Source of the DNA: Candidatus Aquiluna sp. XM-24bin5
Lineage (GTDB): Bacteria > Actinomycetota > Actinomycetia > Actinomycetales > Microbacteriaceae
Direction: 5' to 3'
Length of the DNA stretch: 64,000 bases
Assembly: GCA_003149555.1 (NCBI GenBank)
Contig: QCWE01000001.1
Coordinates: 212,546-276,545 of the forward strand
Of this stretch, positions 26,908-36,835 are shown in pieces (the first letter of the stretch is position 1; each line of letters starts with the position of its first letter). The notes below the pieces were generated by a model, which was not told the DNA's origin, did not search any database, and saw only the letters and a program-made list of their open reading frames with translations. The position numbers were made by a program, and so were the translations under genes.

Positions 26908-29900
26908 ATGTTCAAAAAGATTCTCGTAGCCAACCGTGGAGAAATTGCGGTCAGAGCCTTTCGAGCCGCCTATGAGACTGGCGCCAAGACTGTTGCCGTT
27001 TACCCATACGAGGATCGCAATTCCGTTCACCGACTAAAAGCGGACGAGGCTTATGAGATCAAGGCCGAAGGGTCGCCTGTTCGCGCGTACCTCTCTGTTG
27101 ACGAGATTATCCGCGTTGCAAAAGAATCTGGAGCGGATGCCATCTATCCCGGCTATGGATTCCTGAGTGAAAATCCAGACCTTGCAAATGCCGCAAGGGA
27201 AAACGGCATTGCCTTCGTAGGGCCTGCGGCAGAGATACTGGAGCTCGCGGGTGACAAGGTAAATGCGAAAGCTGCGGCAATCAGGGCTAAGGTCCCAGTA
27301 CTCGCATCCACCGAGTCCTCCGATGATGTTGCAAAGCTTGACAAGGAGTCGGACAAGATCGGCTTTCCGCTCTATGTGAAGGCGGTTGCCGGCGGCGGTG
27401 GCCGCGGCATGCGCAAAGTAGAGCAAAAGGCCGATCTGAAGCAGGCACTAGAAGCCGCGATGCAGGAAGCCTCCAGCGCATTTGGTGATCCTCGGGTCTT
27501 TTTGGAGCAGGCAGTTATCCGCCCCCGCCACATCGAGGTCCAGATTCTGGCGGACCTGGAGGGCAACGTCATGCACCTTCTGGAGCGCGACTGCTCGATC
27601 CAAAGGAGAAACCAAAAGGTGGTCGAGATAGCGCCAGCTCCACATCTGGAAGAGGCGTTGCGTCAGCAGCTTTTCAAGGATGCCATTGCCTTTGCTACCG
27701 AAATTGGTTACCAAAACGCAGGCACCGTCGAGTTTCTAATCGAAACCGAAGGCCCCAACACCGGCAAGCACGTCTTTATTGAGATGAACCCAAGAATTCA
27801 GGTTGAGCACACGGTGACCGAAGAGGTTACCGACGTCGACCTGGTTCAGTCCCAGCTCCGCATTGCAGCCGGACAGACTCTCGAGGATCTGGGCCTTAGG
27901 CAAGAGGACATAAAGCCTCACGGATTCGCAATTCAGTGCCGCATCACAACCGAGGACCCAGCAGCGGGCTTTAGACCTGACACTGGAATGATCACTACCT
28001 ACCGCTCTCCGGGAGGTGCTGGTATTCGCCTCGATGGCGGGACGGTAACCACTGGAGCCGAGGTCTCACCGCACTTCGATTCGCTCCTCGTGAAGCTCAT
28101 CACCCGAGGCCGGGATTTCCGATCTGCGGTTGAAAGGACTCGCAGGGCACTAGCCGAGTTCCGCATCAGGGGAGTGGCAACAAACATCAACTTCCTTCAG
28201 GCGGTGCTTGACGATGAGACTTTCGCATCTGGGGAACTCTCAACTCACTTCATAGACGAGCGCCCCGAGCTTATGCAGGCAAGGGTTTCTCAGGACCGTG
28301 GGACCAAGGTGCTGCAGTGGCTAGCGGAAGTTACAGTCAACAAGCCCTTTGGCTCGCGTGATGGAAAGTCTGATCCTGCTCTGAAGCTTCCTGATGTTGA
28401 CCTAGGCGCGTCGGCACCAAGCGGCACAAAGCAGCTACTGACCGAGCTTGGACCTGAGAAGTTTGCAGCTTGGATGCGAGAGCAGAACAGGGTGCTAGTC
28501 ACAGACACCACCTTCCGCGATGCCCACCAGTCGCTGCTTGCAACTAGGGTGCGCAGTAAGGACCTAATTGCGGCAGCACCCTATGTCGCTCGCATGACAC
28601 CTCAGCTCCTGAGCATCGAGGCATGGGGAGGTGCCACCTATGACGTCGCGCTTCGATTCCTGGGTGAAGATCCGTGGGAGAGGCTGGAAGCCCTTCGAGC
28701 GCAGCTTCCGAATATCTGTATTCAGATGCTCCTGCGCGGTAGGAACACCGTCGGCTACACCCCATACCCAACCGAGGTTACTGACGCGTTCATCAAGGAA
28801 GCAGCTTCTACCGGTGTCGACATTTTCCGCATCTTTGATGCGTTGAATGACGTTGACCAAATGGCACCAGCCATCAAGGCTGTGCGAGAGCACACCGGCG
28901 CCGTTGCTGAGGTTGGCCTCAGTTACACCGGCAACTTCCTAGATCCCAGTGAGAACCTTTACACGTTGGACTACTGGCTCAATCTTGCTGAGAGCGTGGT
29001 TTCGGCGGGTGCTCACGTCCTGGCGATCAAGGACATGGCAGGACTTCTCAGGCCTAAGGCGGCAGCCACGTTGGTTGGCGCCCTGAGAGAAAAATTCGAG
29101 CTGCCTGTTCATCTGCACACCCACGACACCGCAGGCGGCCAGCTGGCAACATTGCTAGCCGCGGTCGATGCGGGCGTTGATGCGGTCGACGTTGCAAGTG
29201 CACCTATGGCTGGCACAACCTCTCAGCCATCGGCTTCTGGACTGGTAGCAGCGCTTGCCAATACCGAGCGCGACACTGAGATTACTCTCGAGAGTGTCAC
29301 TAATCTTGAGCCCTACTGGGAGGCCGTGCGCAAGGTTTACGCCCCGTTTGAGTCAGGACTTCCTGGCCCAACAGGCAGGGTTTACCGTCACGAGATTCCA
29401 GGTGGCCAGCTTTCAAACCTCAGACAGCAGGCCATTGCTCTTGGATTGGGTGACCGCTTCGAGCTGGTCGAGGAGATGTACTCCGAGGCTAACCGCATTC
29501 TGGGTAGGCCTCCTAAGGTAACTCCGAGCTCTAAGGTCGTAGGCGACCTAGCCCTTCACCTTGTTGCCGTAGATGCAGATCCTGCTGAGTTTGAGGCGAA
29601 TCCTCAAAAGTTCGACATTCCAGACTCTGTCATTGGCTTCATGGCTGGTGAATTGGGAGACCTCCCCGGAGGATGGCCCGAGCCATTCAGATCAAAGGTG
29701 CTAGAAGGTAAAAAACCTGACATTGCTATTAAGCCGATCACAACTGAGGATGCTGCGGGTATTTTGAGTTCCGAGAGTTCGGTGCGCAGGAGAACGCTAA
29801 ACAAGCTGCTCTTCCCAGCTCCCACCACAGAGTTTGAGCGCATGCGAACCACATACGGCAAGCTCACCAACGTTCCAACCGTTGATTATCTGTATGGGCT

Positions 29901-30309
29901 TGAGCCAGAGACAGAGCATGTTGTCGAGCTCAGGAAGGGTCTCCAGCTATTTGTTGGGCTAGAGGCAATTTCTGAAGCGGATGCAAAGGGCTTCAGGACG
30001 GTCATGGCCAAGCTGAACGGTCAGCTGAGACCTGTGACAGTGCGCGACCACAGCATCTCAAGCGTCGAGTCAACTGCAGAGAAGGCAGACCCAGCCAACC
30101 CATCCCATGCCGCAGCACCATTCACCGGCGTCGTGACACCAAAGGTTGAGGTTGGTCAAAGTGTTTCTGCGGGTCAGCCGATTGCGTCAATCGAAGCAAT
30201 GAAGATGGAGGCCTCCATAGCAGCTCCAATTAGTGGCAAGATTGTTCGGCTGGGAGTAGCCGGCCCAACACCTGTTGAAGGTGGCGACCTAATAGCAGTA
30301 ATCGAATAG
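26908..30309 (+). CDS. pyc: Pyruvate carboxylase
   Basis: This biotin enzyme carboxylates pyruvate to oxaloacetate. The 1133 residues hold in order the biotin carboxylase domain (1 to about 450, with GGGGRGMRKV and EMNPRIQVEHTVTE), the carboxyltransferase domain (about 530-810, with TDTTFRDAHQSLLATRVR), and a C-terminal biotinyl domain with K1099 in EAMKMEA. The single-chain form and length are normal. The TGAGG at 26899-26903 supports ATG 26908. The gene is followed 6 bp later by a third ParA-type gene. Confidence 0.97.
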   Translation: MFKKILVANRGEIAVRAFRAAYETGAKTVAVYPYEDRNSVHRLKADEAYEIKAEGSPVRAYLSVDEIIRVAKESGADAIYPGYGFLSENPDLANAARENGIAFVGPAAEILELAGDKVNAKAAAIRAKVPVLASTESSDDVAKLDKESDKIGFPLYVKAVAGGGGRGMRKVEQKADLKQALEAAMQEASSAFGDPRVFLEQAVIRPRHIEVQILADLEGNVMHLLERDCSIQRRNQKVVEIAPAPHLEEALRQQLFKDAIAFATEIGYQNAGTVEFLIETEGPNTGKHVFIEMNPRIQVEHTVTEEVTDVDLVQSQLRIAAGQTLEDLGLRQEDIKPHGFAIQCRITTEDPAAGFRPDTGMITTYRSPGGAGIRLDGGTVTTGAEVSPHFDSLLVKLITRGRDFRSAVERTRRALAEFRIRGVATNINFLQAVLDDETFASGELSTHFIDERPELMQARVSQDRGTKVLQWLAEVTVNKPFGSRDGKSDPALKLPDVDLGASAPSGTKQLLTELGPEKFAAWMREQNRVLVTDTTFRDAHQSLLATRVRSKDLIAAAPYVARMTPQLLSIEAWGGATYDVALRFLGEDPWERLEALRAQLPNICIQMLLRGRNTVGYTPYPTEVTDAFIKEAASTGVDIFRIFDALNDVDQMAPAIKAVREHTGAVAEVGLSYTGNFLDPSENLYTLDYWLNLAESVVSAGAHVLAIKDMAGLLRPKAAATLVGALREKFELPVHLHTHDTAGGQLATLLAAVDAGVDAVDVASAPMAGTTSQPSASGLVAALANTERDTEITLESVTNLEPYWEAVRKVYAPFESGLPGPTGRVYRHEIPGGQLSNLRQQAIALGLGDRFELVEEMYSEANRILGRPPKVTPSSKVVGDLALHLVAVDADPAEFEANPQKFDIPDSVIGFMAGELGDLPGGWPEPFRSKVLEGKKPDIAIKPITTEDAAGILSSESSVRRRTLNKLLFPAPTTEFERMRTTYGKLTNVPTVDYLYGLEPETEHVVELRKGLQLFVGLEAISEADAKGFRTVMAKLNGQLRPVTVRDHSISSVESTAEKADPANPSHAAAPFTGVVTPKVEVGQSVSAGQPIASIEAMKMEASIAAPISGKIVRLGVAGPTPVEGGDLIAVIE

Positions 30310-30315
30310 GGAGAA

Positions 30316-31392
30316 ATGTCTCGCAAAAATGATGACGAGTTTTCGTCGGGGGAGAATGCAGACTACTCGGATCTTGAACTAGATCCCGAAACAGGTCAGA
30401 TCGTCTCTGTTAGCGCCGAGGGTGAGCAGGTTACAGTTCCTAGCTCAATCTTCGAGGAGTCCGAGCCTGCCAGCATGCTCACGGCAGACAGACTGCTACG
30501 TGACGAGGCAAGACCTCGAGTAATTCCGGAGACTTTTGGCCGCAGGCTCATCTACCGTCTCACCTTTGGGAAGTTCAACCCAGGTGACAACAAGAAGGTT
30601 TTGGCAAGACGCGCTTTAGATGCGCGCATCATGCTCGATCTCGAGGGGGAGACTCGATTCGTTCCTGTGCTGACCCGTAAGGGTGGGGTAGGGAAGACCA
30701 CGATTACGACCCTCATCGGCATGGCGATGTCGCTGGTGCGTGAGGATCGTGTCCTGGCGATCGACGCCAACCCCGATCGCGGCACCCTTGCCGAGCGCGT
30801 TGAGCTCAAGAGCGAAAGAACCGTCAGGGACGTCGTGAAGCGTGCCGGAGGGATAACCTCGTTCACGCTTTTCAGCGACTTTGTCTCTCGAGACAAGACC
30901 AGGCTCGACGTGCTGGCCTCAGATACCGATCCCATGCTTTCAGAGGCATTCGATGAGGGTGACTACAACGTGGTTGCCGATATCGCCACTCGTTACTACA
31001 GCATCTGCCTGACGGACTGCGGAACCGGCATTGTCCACAGCGTTATGCGAGCAATCCTGCAGCGAGCAGATGGCCTGGTTATTGTTTCTGGCGGATCCGT
31101 TGATGAGGCGAAGCTTGCGAGCGAGACCCTGACTTGGCTTGAGTCAAATGGCTATGGAGATCTGGTGAAGAACTCTGTCGTTGCACTAAACACCGCAACC
31201 TACGGAACTCAACTCGTCAAGCTCGACGAGATTGAAGGACACTTTAGAACGAGGGTAAGAGCTGTTGTTCGGGTTCCCTATGACCCAATGCTGGCTGCGG
31301 GTGCGGTTATTCAATTCGACAAGCTTCACCCTGCAACCAGGCAAGCTGCTCGCGATCTCGCAGCTCTAGTTGTCGACGGTTTGGTTGATTGA
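30316..31392 (+). CDS. ParA/MinD-type ATPase with long N-terminal extension
   Basis: A 358-residue ATPase. Residues 1 to about 110 are an acidic, low-complexity region followed by a basic helical segment; the P-loop domain begins with VLTRKGGVGKTTITTLIG. ANPDRGTLAERV replaces the usual DxDPQ segment, and the Walker B region reads SICLTDCGTG, so the ATPase has unusual motif variants. This form resembles the actinobacterial MinD-like proteins that lie near secretion or polarity genes, but here it lies between pyc and def. GGGAGA just before the ATG supports the start. The role is not known. Confidence 0.82.
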   Translation: MSRKNDDEFSSGENADYSDLELDPETGQIVSVSAEGEQVTVPSSIFEESEPASMLTADRLLRDEARPRVIPETFGRRLIYRLTFGKFNPGDNKKVLARRALDARIMLDLEGETRFVPVLTRKGGVGKTTITTLIGMAMSLVREDRVLAIDANPDRGTLAERVELKSERTVRDVVKRAGGITSFTLFSDFVSRDKTRLDVLASDTDPMLSEAFDEGDYNVVADIATRYYSICLTDCGTGIVHSVMRAILQRADGLVIVSGGSVDEAKLASETLTWLESNGYGDLVKNSVVALNTATYGTQLVKLDEIEGHFRTRVRAVVRVPYDPMLAAGAVIQFDKLHPATRQAARDLAALVVDGLVD

Positions 31393-31883
31393 GCGTTAGG
31401 GAAATAAGACTCTTCGGAGACCCCGTACTGAAGAGTGTTTGCGACAAGGTTCAAGACCCTGGATCGGTAGCGACACTGGTTCAGGATCTCCTAGATACAA
31501 CCTCACTACCTGGAAGAGCCGGAGTTGCGGCCAATCAGATTGGTGTAGGCCTGAGGGTCTTCGCCTACAGCGTCGACGACGAGCTTGGCTATCTGATTAA
31601 CCCAGAGCTCGTCGAGTTGTCGGGAGAGAAGGTCGAGATTGACGAGGGATGTCTTTCGGTACCGGGACTGTGGCACAAGACTCCGCGCTATGAGCGTGCA
31701 ACTGCAAGGGGCCTGCAGCTTGACGGAAGTGAAATTGAAATCAGCGGCGAGGGACTGCTCGCGCAAGCTCTCCAGCATGAATGCGACCATCTGGATGGTC
31801 TTCTCTATCTCGACAGACTGCTACCTCAGGAGCGTAAGCTCGCCCTCAGGGCGCTCAGAGAGCAGGACTGGTTTCTCAACTAG
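31389..31883 (+). CDS. def: Peptide deformylase
   Basis: Removes the formyl group from new proteins. The 164 residues contain all three motifs: GRAGVAANQIGV, EGCLSVP with metal ligand C88, and QHECDHLDG with H130, H134 and catalytic E131. Asn replaces the commoner Pro in the first motif, which is seen in actinobacterial enzymes. The TTG start overlaps the preceding stop by 4 nt. The 3' end overlaps the convergent acyl-CoA synthetase by 8 bp. Confidence 0.95.
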   Translation: MSVREIRLFGDPVLKSVCDKVQDPGSVATLVQDLLDTTSLPGRAGVAANQIGVGLRVFAYSVDDELGYLINPELVELSGEKVEIDEGCLSVPGLWHKTPRYERATARGLQLDGSEIEISGEGLLAQALQHECDHLDGLLYLDRLLPQERKLALRALREQDWFLN

Positions 31884-33672
31884 CGTAGATACGGTCCACG
31901 TGAATCGCGAAGTCCTTCAGGACCTCACCACGCTTGATCTTTAGCGAAGGTGTGAGGTGGCCAGATGCCTCAGTGAGCTCAACATCGAGAATCTCGAAGG
32001 CTCTTACCTGCTCAGCCTGAGAGAACTTCTCGTTTACCGCATCCACGGCCTGCTGAATCTCTTCGCGAATCTTTGGATGCTTGGTGGCCTCCGCAAGGGT
32101 TAGCTTTTCTTCAACGCCGTTTTGCTCGCACCACACCGGCACCATCTCCGGATCTAGCGAAATCAGAGCGCTGATAAACGGTTGAGAATCACCAATCACC
32201 ACAACTTGGCCGATGAGCGGGTGGGCGCGCAGCGGGTCCTCGATTGGAGCTGGTGCGACGTTCTTTCCACCGGCCGTCACCAGCATTTCTTTCTTGCGGC
32301 CCGTGATGGTCAGGAAGCCGTCCTCATCCAGCTCGCCGATGTCTCCGGATCGGAACCAATCCCCTGTGAAGGCTTCACGCGTGGCTGCCTCGTTGCGGTG
32401 GTAGCCCCGCATGATGTTGATTCCGCGAAGCAACACCTCGCCATCCTCGGCAATCTTGATGCCGGTTCCGGGAAGTGCACGTCCGACCTTGCCGATCTTT
32501 TGCCAGCTGACTCTGCCGATCACGGCGGCGGCCGCGGTTTCGGTCAGGCCATAACCCTCGAGCACGATCAGCCCGATGCCTCTGAAGAAGTGGCCCAGTC
32601 TTGCCCCCAGCGGCGCACCTCCCGAGATTGCGTACTTGACCTTGCCTCCCATGGCTGCTCGGAGTTTTGAGAACACGAGTCGGTCAAATAGTTTGTGCTT
32701 GACCTTGAGCCCAAGACTTGGTCCCTTGGGGTCGTCCAGGGCTTTTGAGTAATCGATTGCAGTTTGCGCGGCAAGTCTGAAGATATTGCCCTTGCCTCCA
32801 GCCTCGGCCTTGAGCTCCGCATTGTTGTAGACCTTTTCAAACACCCTAGGGACGGCAAGTAGGAACGTCGGCTGATAGCCGGGAAGCTCGGCGGCGACCA
32901 TTTTGGTGTCTCCGAGGTGTCCGACCTTGACGCCCGAGTAGATGCAGAGGGCTGCTACGTAGCGACCAAAGATGTGGGCTAACGGGACAAAGATCAATGA
33001 ACGCTGGAACTCGTTGCAGAGCTCTGGAACCTCAGCAGCTGCGTTCTTGCAGTGATCTACAAAACTCGAATGCGTTAGCTCGCAGCCCTTTGGATTTCCT
33101 GTTGTACCTGAGGTGTAGACGATGGTTGCTAGATCAGGACCCTCGGCATTCTTCCTTGCAGTCTCTAGGTCAGCATCGGAGATCTTTTCACCGGCTTTGT
33201 GCAGCTCCGAAAACTCCTTGGAATCGATTCTCCAGACCTGAGAGACCTTCTTTACATTCGCTTTGATTTTGTTGAAGCGCTCGAGATGGTCGTCATTTTC
33301 GCAGAACAGCGCCACCGAATCAGAGTCCGAAAGGATCCACTCAATCTGGTGAGGGGAGGATGTTTCATAGATTGGAACTACAACTCCACCAGCAAACCAG
33401 ATGGCGAAGTCAATTAGGGTCCATTCGTATCTTGTGCGCGACATGAGCGCAACAGCGTCACCGGGCTTTATTCCGGCTGCAATCAGGCCCTTGGCAAGAC
33501 TCTGCACCTCGCTCAGATATTCCGCCGCACTAACATCGCGCCAGCTGCCATCAGCATTCTTTCTACTGAAGAGCCCGTGTGCGGGATTCTTTGCGACGCG
33601 GCTGAGTAGGAGGTCGGTTGCGTTCTCGCGAGGATTCGTCTCAACTCTTAGCGGAACATCGTAAAACGTCAT
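31876..33672 (-). CDS. Long-chain acyl-CoA synthetase (AMP-binding)
   Basis: A 598-residue adenylate-forming enzyme of the FadD15/long-chain class. The AMP-binding motif is TIVYTSGTTGNPKGCELTH near 182-200, with GYGLTETAAA and the hinge region GWFRSGD-type WFRSGDIGELDEDGFLTITGRKKEML. It activates fatty acids for degradation or lipid synthesis; the chain length is not resolved. A GGGAG sequence supports the ATG at 33672. It is transcribed away from the glucokinase gene across a 139-bp space. Confidence 0.92.
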   Translation of the reverse strand: MTFYDVPLRVETNPRENATDLLLSRVAKNPAHGLFSRKNADGSWRDVSAAEYLSEVQSLAKGLIAAGIKPGDAVALMSRTRYEWTLIDFAIWFAGGVVVPIYETSSPHQIEWILSDSDSVALFCENDDHLERFNKIKANVKKVSQVWRIDSKEFSELHKAGEKISDADLETARKNAEGPDLATIVYTSGTTGNPKGCELTHSSFVDHCKNAAAEVPELCNEFQRSLIFVPLAHIFGRYVAALCIYSGVKVGHLGDTKMVAAELPGYQPTFLLAVPRVFEKVYNNAELKAEAGGKGNIFRLAAQTAIDYSKALDDPKGPSLGLKVKHKLFDRLVFSKLRAAMGGKVKYAISGGAPLGARLGHFFRGIGLIVLEGYGLTETAAAAVIGRVSWQKIGKVGRALPGTGIKIAEDGEVLLRGINIMRGYHRNEAATREAFTGDWFRSGDIGELDEDGFLTITGRKKEMLVTAGGKNVAPAPIEDPLRAHPLIGQVVVIGDSQPFISALISLDPEMVPVWCEQNGVEEKLTLAEATKHPKIREEIQQAVDAVNEKFSQAEQVRAFEILDVELTEASGHLTPSLKIKRGEVLKDFAIHVDRIYAS

Positions 33673-33811
33673 CGTCTATCTCCCTCTGAAGTTTCCTAAA
33701 CTCTACTCCTCGGCCAGAGCCTGTTAGTGATACCTCGATTCCCGAATACTAAGTGCGCGGAGGCAGTTTCGCCCCTAAAATTCAGGTTTGGCCATCTGTT
33801 AGGAGCTCACC

Positions 33812-34756
33812 TTGCTTAGCGTCGGAATTGATATCGGCGGCACCAAAATCCTTGGCGCACTTGTCGACGAGCAGGGAACGGTGGTTCAGGAAAAGCGCAT
33901 TGCTTCACCAGCTCAAGATCCCTCTCGCATGGTCGAGGACGTTGCTGGCCTAATAACCGAGCTGCTCGAAATAGAGCCAGAGGTTGCGGGTATTGGTGTT
34001 GCGGCAGCTGGATTCATTGATGCCGAGAGGTCAAAGGTCCTCTATGCCCCGAACCTAAATTGGCGTAATGAGCCACTCAAGCAGCGCATTTCGGAGAAGG
34101 TTGGGCGTGAGGTTGTAATCGAAAATGATGCGAACGCGGCCGGTTGGGCAGAGTTCCGTTTTGGAGCAGCACAGAGCTACGGGTCAATGATGATGCTCAC
34201 CCTCGGCACTGGCGTAGGCGGTGCTGTCGTTGCAGACGGCAAGCTCATGCGTGGAGGCTTTGGGATTGGTGGTGAGCTAGGTCACGTAACGGTCGTGGAT
34301 GGCGGTATCAAGTGCGGCTGCGGGCGACTCGGTTGCGTTGAGCAGTACTCATCTGGAACCGCTCTCCTAAGGGAGTTAAGACGGATTGCGGTTGAGGGCA
34401 ACTCAGCGGGAGCAAGGCTTCGGGAGCTCGCTGGCGACGCCGAGCTGACGGGTCACCACGCCTACCTTGCTTTTCAAGAGGGAGATCCCGCCACGATCGA
34501 ACAGGTTGAGGTAGCCGCCGAGTACTTGGCACGTGCCATGGGCTCTCTGGTTGCTGTCTTGGACCCTGAGGTTTTCGTAATTGGCGGAGGGCTCTCTGAT
34601 CTTGGGGAGGGAATCTTGGAGCCAATAACGAGACACTTCTCTGCTCAGCTCCCCGCCTCGGGCTTCAGGCCGGAGGCAGATATTGTGCTGGCAACCTTCG
34701 CAAACGAGGCTGGGGTGATTGGAGCTGCCGATCTATCCCGCCAGGGTGGCCAGTAA
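33812..34756 (+). CDS. glk: ROK-family glucokinase
   Basis: Phosphorylates glucose to glucose-6-phosphate. The 314 residues begin with the phosphate motif GIDIGGTKILGALVD, contain ENDANAAGWAE near 109-119, and have the ROK zinc motif CGCGRLGCVEQ near 168-178 with the catalytic HV/ELGH segment before it. AGGAG with an 8-nt spacer supports the TTG start. An actinobacterial GlkA-type enzyme is the best reading; other hexoses are possible. Confidence 0.92.
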   Translation: MLSVGIDIGGTKILGALVDEQGTVVQEKRIASPAQDPSRMVEDVAGLITELLEIEPEVAGIGVAAAGFIDAERSKVLYAPNLNWRNEPLKQRISEKVGREVVIENDANAAGWAEFRFGAAQSYGSMMMLTLGTGVGGAVVADGKLMRGGFGIGGELGHVTVVDGGIKCGCGRLGCVEQYSSGTALLRELRRIAVEGNSAGARLRELAGDAELTGHHAYLAFQEGDPATIEQVEVAAEYLARAMGSLVAVLDPEVFVIGGGLSDLGEGILEPITRHFSAQLPASGFRPEADIVLATFANEAGVIGAADLSRQGGQ

Positions 34757-34783
34757 GCTTTAGGTTCATACTGGAGAAAAATC

Positions 34784-35473
34784 GTGACCTATCTGATTCT
34801 GAAGAACCTGGTGCTGGGGCCAATCCTGCAGCTACTTTTCAGGCCTTGGGTGCGCGGTAGCGAAAATGTGCCCAAGAAAGGTGCAGCGATTCTCGCCAGC
34901 AATCACCTCTCGTTTGTTGATTCGATTTTCCTTCCACTGAAAGTTAGAAGACCAATTACCTTTTTGGCCAAGAGCGACTACTTCACGGGCAAGGGATTCA
35001 AGGGCGCTCTGATTCGCTGGTTCTTCAAGGCCAACGGCCAGCTTCCGATTGATCGAAGTGGCGGTAAATCTTCTGAGGATGCTCTAAACACCGGCCTTGG
35101 AGTGCTAGAACGCGAGCTGATTCTTGGCATCTACCCAGAGGGCACGAGGTCGCCGGACGCCAAGCTCTACAGGGGGAGAACCGGAATTGCTCGAATGGTT
35201 TTGGAGGCCAAGGTTCCAGTGATTCCGGTGGCGATGATCAACACTGAAAAGGTTATGCCGCTTGGCAGCAAGTATCCAAAGATTCGCCGGGTTGGTATGC
35301 GTATCGGGGAACCTATGGATTTCTCTCGCTATGCCGGCATGGAATCTGAGCGCGTAGTACTTCGTGCTGTTACCGACCAGATCATTTACCAAATAAAGCA
35401 GCTTTCAAACCAACCCTATGTCGACGTATATGCATCGACTATTCGTAACCGTCTCGCACGAAGCACTAACTAA
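34784..35473 (+). CDS. plsC: 1-acyl-sn-glycerol-3-phosphate acyltransferase
   Basis: A 229-residue membrane-associated acyltransferase of phospholipid synthesis. The catalytic NHLSFVD motif is at 40-46, the glycerol-phosphate site YPEGTRSPD near 117-125, and the VPVIPVAMINTEKVMP segment follows. GGAGA supports the GTG start. It ends 9 bp before the DAHP synthase gene; the same pair occurs in M. tuberculosis (Rv2182c, Rv2178c). Confidence 0.93.
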   Translation: MTYLILKNLVLGPILQLLFRPWVRGSENVPKKGAAILASNHLSFVDSIFLPLKVRRPITFLAKSDYFTGKGFKGALIRWFFKANGQLPIDRSGGKSSEDALNTGLGVLERELILGIYPEGTRSPDAKLYRGRTGIARMVLEAKVPVIPVAMINTEKVMPLGSKYPKIRRVGMRIGEPMDFSRYAGMESERVVLRAVTDQIIYQIKQLSNQPYVDVYASTIRNRLARSTN

Positions 35474-35482
35474 GGAAACACT

Positions 35483-36835
35483 TTGCAGGATTTTGGACTA
35501 GACAACTACCGCGGTCTTCCCGCGGCCCAGCAGCCCACCTGGGCTGACAGTGCTGTGCTGGAGGACGTTCGAGAGCAACTCGCTGCACTGCCTCCGCTGG
35601 TGTTTGCAGGTGAGGTTGACACCCTCCGCACGAGATTGGCCCAGGCTGCCAGGGGAGAGGCGTTCTTGCTCCAAGGTGGGGACTGCGCTGAGACCTTCGT
35701 TGATGCAACCGCAGACAGAATTCGTAATCGCATTAAGACCGTTCTGCAGATGGCAGTTGTCCTTATGTATGGCTCCTCGCTACCTGTTATCAAGATGGGC
35801 CGCATGGCTGGACAGTTCGCCAAGCCACGTTCCTCCGACTTTGAGACTCGTGAGGGTGTAACCCTTCCCGCTTACCGTGGCGATGCCGTGAACAGCTACG
35901 AGTTCACCGAGGAGGGCAGAAAGAACGATGCAAGAAGGCTCCTTCAGGCATACAACACCTCTTCAAGCACTCTGAATCTCATCAGGGCCTTCACTCAGGG
36001 AGGTTTTGCGGACCTAAGAGAGGTTCACGCATGGAACCGTGGCTTCACCGATAACCCAGCAAACAAGAAGTATGAGTCAATTGCGGGAGACATCGATAGG
36101 GCCATGAGGTTCATGGAGGCTTGCGGGGTTGATTCCGCTGAGCTTCGGGCAACCGAGTTCTTCGTATCGCATGAGGGGCTGCTCTTTGACTACGAGCGAC
36201 CACTAACCAGAATCGACTCAAGAACTCAGCTCCCTTATGTCACCAGTTCCCACTTCATCTGGATCGGTGAGCGAACCAGGCAGCTAGATGGCGCCCACGT
36301 CGACTTCTTCTCTCGCGTGAGAAACCCGTTGGGAGTGAAGCTAGGGCCAACCTCAACGGTTGAGGATGTTCTTAGGTTGATCGACAAGCTCGATCCAGAA
36401 AGAGAGCCGGGCAGACTGACGCTGATTAGTCGCATGGGCGCGGGCAAGATTAGAGACGAGCTACCTAAGCTGGTAGAAGCGGTAAGGGACGCAGGTGCCA
36501 CACCACTCTGGATTACTGACCCAATGCACGGCAACGGCATCACAACCGCCAATGGGTACAAGTCGCGAAGATTCGACGATGTTATGGACGAGGTTCAGGG
36601 CTTTTTCGAGGTCCACCGCGCACTCGGCACCCACCCAGGTGGTCTTCACGTTGAGCTAACTGGTGACGATGTCGCAGAGTGCCTCGGTGGATCTGAGCAA
36701 ATCGATGAGGCAACCTTGGAGCAGCGCTACGAATCGGTCTGCGACCCTCGTCTAAACCACATGCAGTCGTTGGAGCTGGCATTCTTAGTTGCGGAACAGT
36801 TGGTAGAAACCGCCAGGAGAAAGAGTGATAACTGA
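35483..36835 (+). CDS. aroG: Class II 3-deoxy-D-arabino-heptulosonate 7-phosphate synthase
   Basis: This enzyme makes the first intermediate of the shikimate pathway from PEP and erythrose 4-phosphate. The 450 residues are of the plant-type class II family, with LLQGGDCAETF near 62-72, the MGRMAGQFAKPRS segment, and WITDPMHGNG near 343-352. AAGGA 6 nt before TTG 35483 supports the start. It feeds chorismate to AroH and TyrA encoded at 15318-16744. The class II enzyme of M. tuberculosis is allosterically inhibited by aromatic amino acids; the same is likely but not shown here. Confidence 0.96.
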   Translation: MQDFGLDNYRGLPAAQQPTWADSAVLEDVREQLAALPPLVFAGEVDTLRTRLAQAARGEAFLLQGGDCAETFVDATADRIRNRIKTVLQMAVVLMYGSSLPVIKMGRMAGQFAKPRSSDFETREGVTLPAYRGDAVNSYEFTEEGRKNDARRLLQAYNTSSSTLNLIRAFTQGGFADLREVHAWNRGFTDNPANKKYESIAGDIDRAMRFMEACGVDSAELRATEFFVSHEGLLFDYERPLTRIDSRTQLPYVTSSHFIWIGERTRQLDGAHVDFFSRVRNPLGVKLGPTSTVEDVLRLIDKLDPEREPGRLTLISRMGAGKIRDELPKLVEAVRDAGATPLWITDPMHGNGITTANGYKSRRFDDVMDEVQGFFEVHRALGTHPGGLHVELTGDDVAECLGGSEQIDEATLEQRYESVCDPRLNHMQSLELAFLVAEQLVETARRKSDN

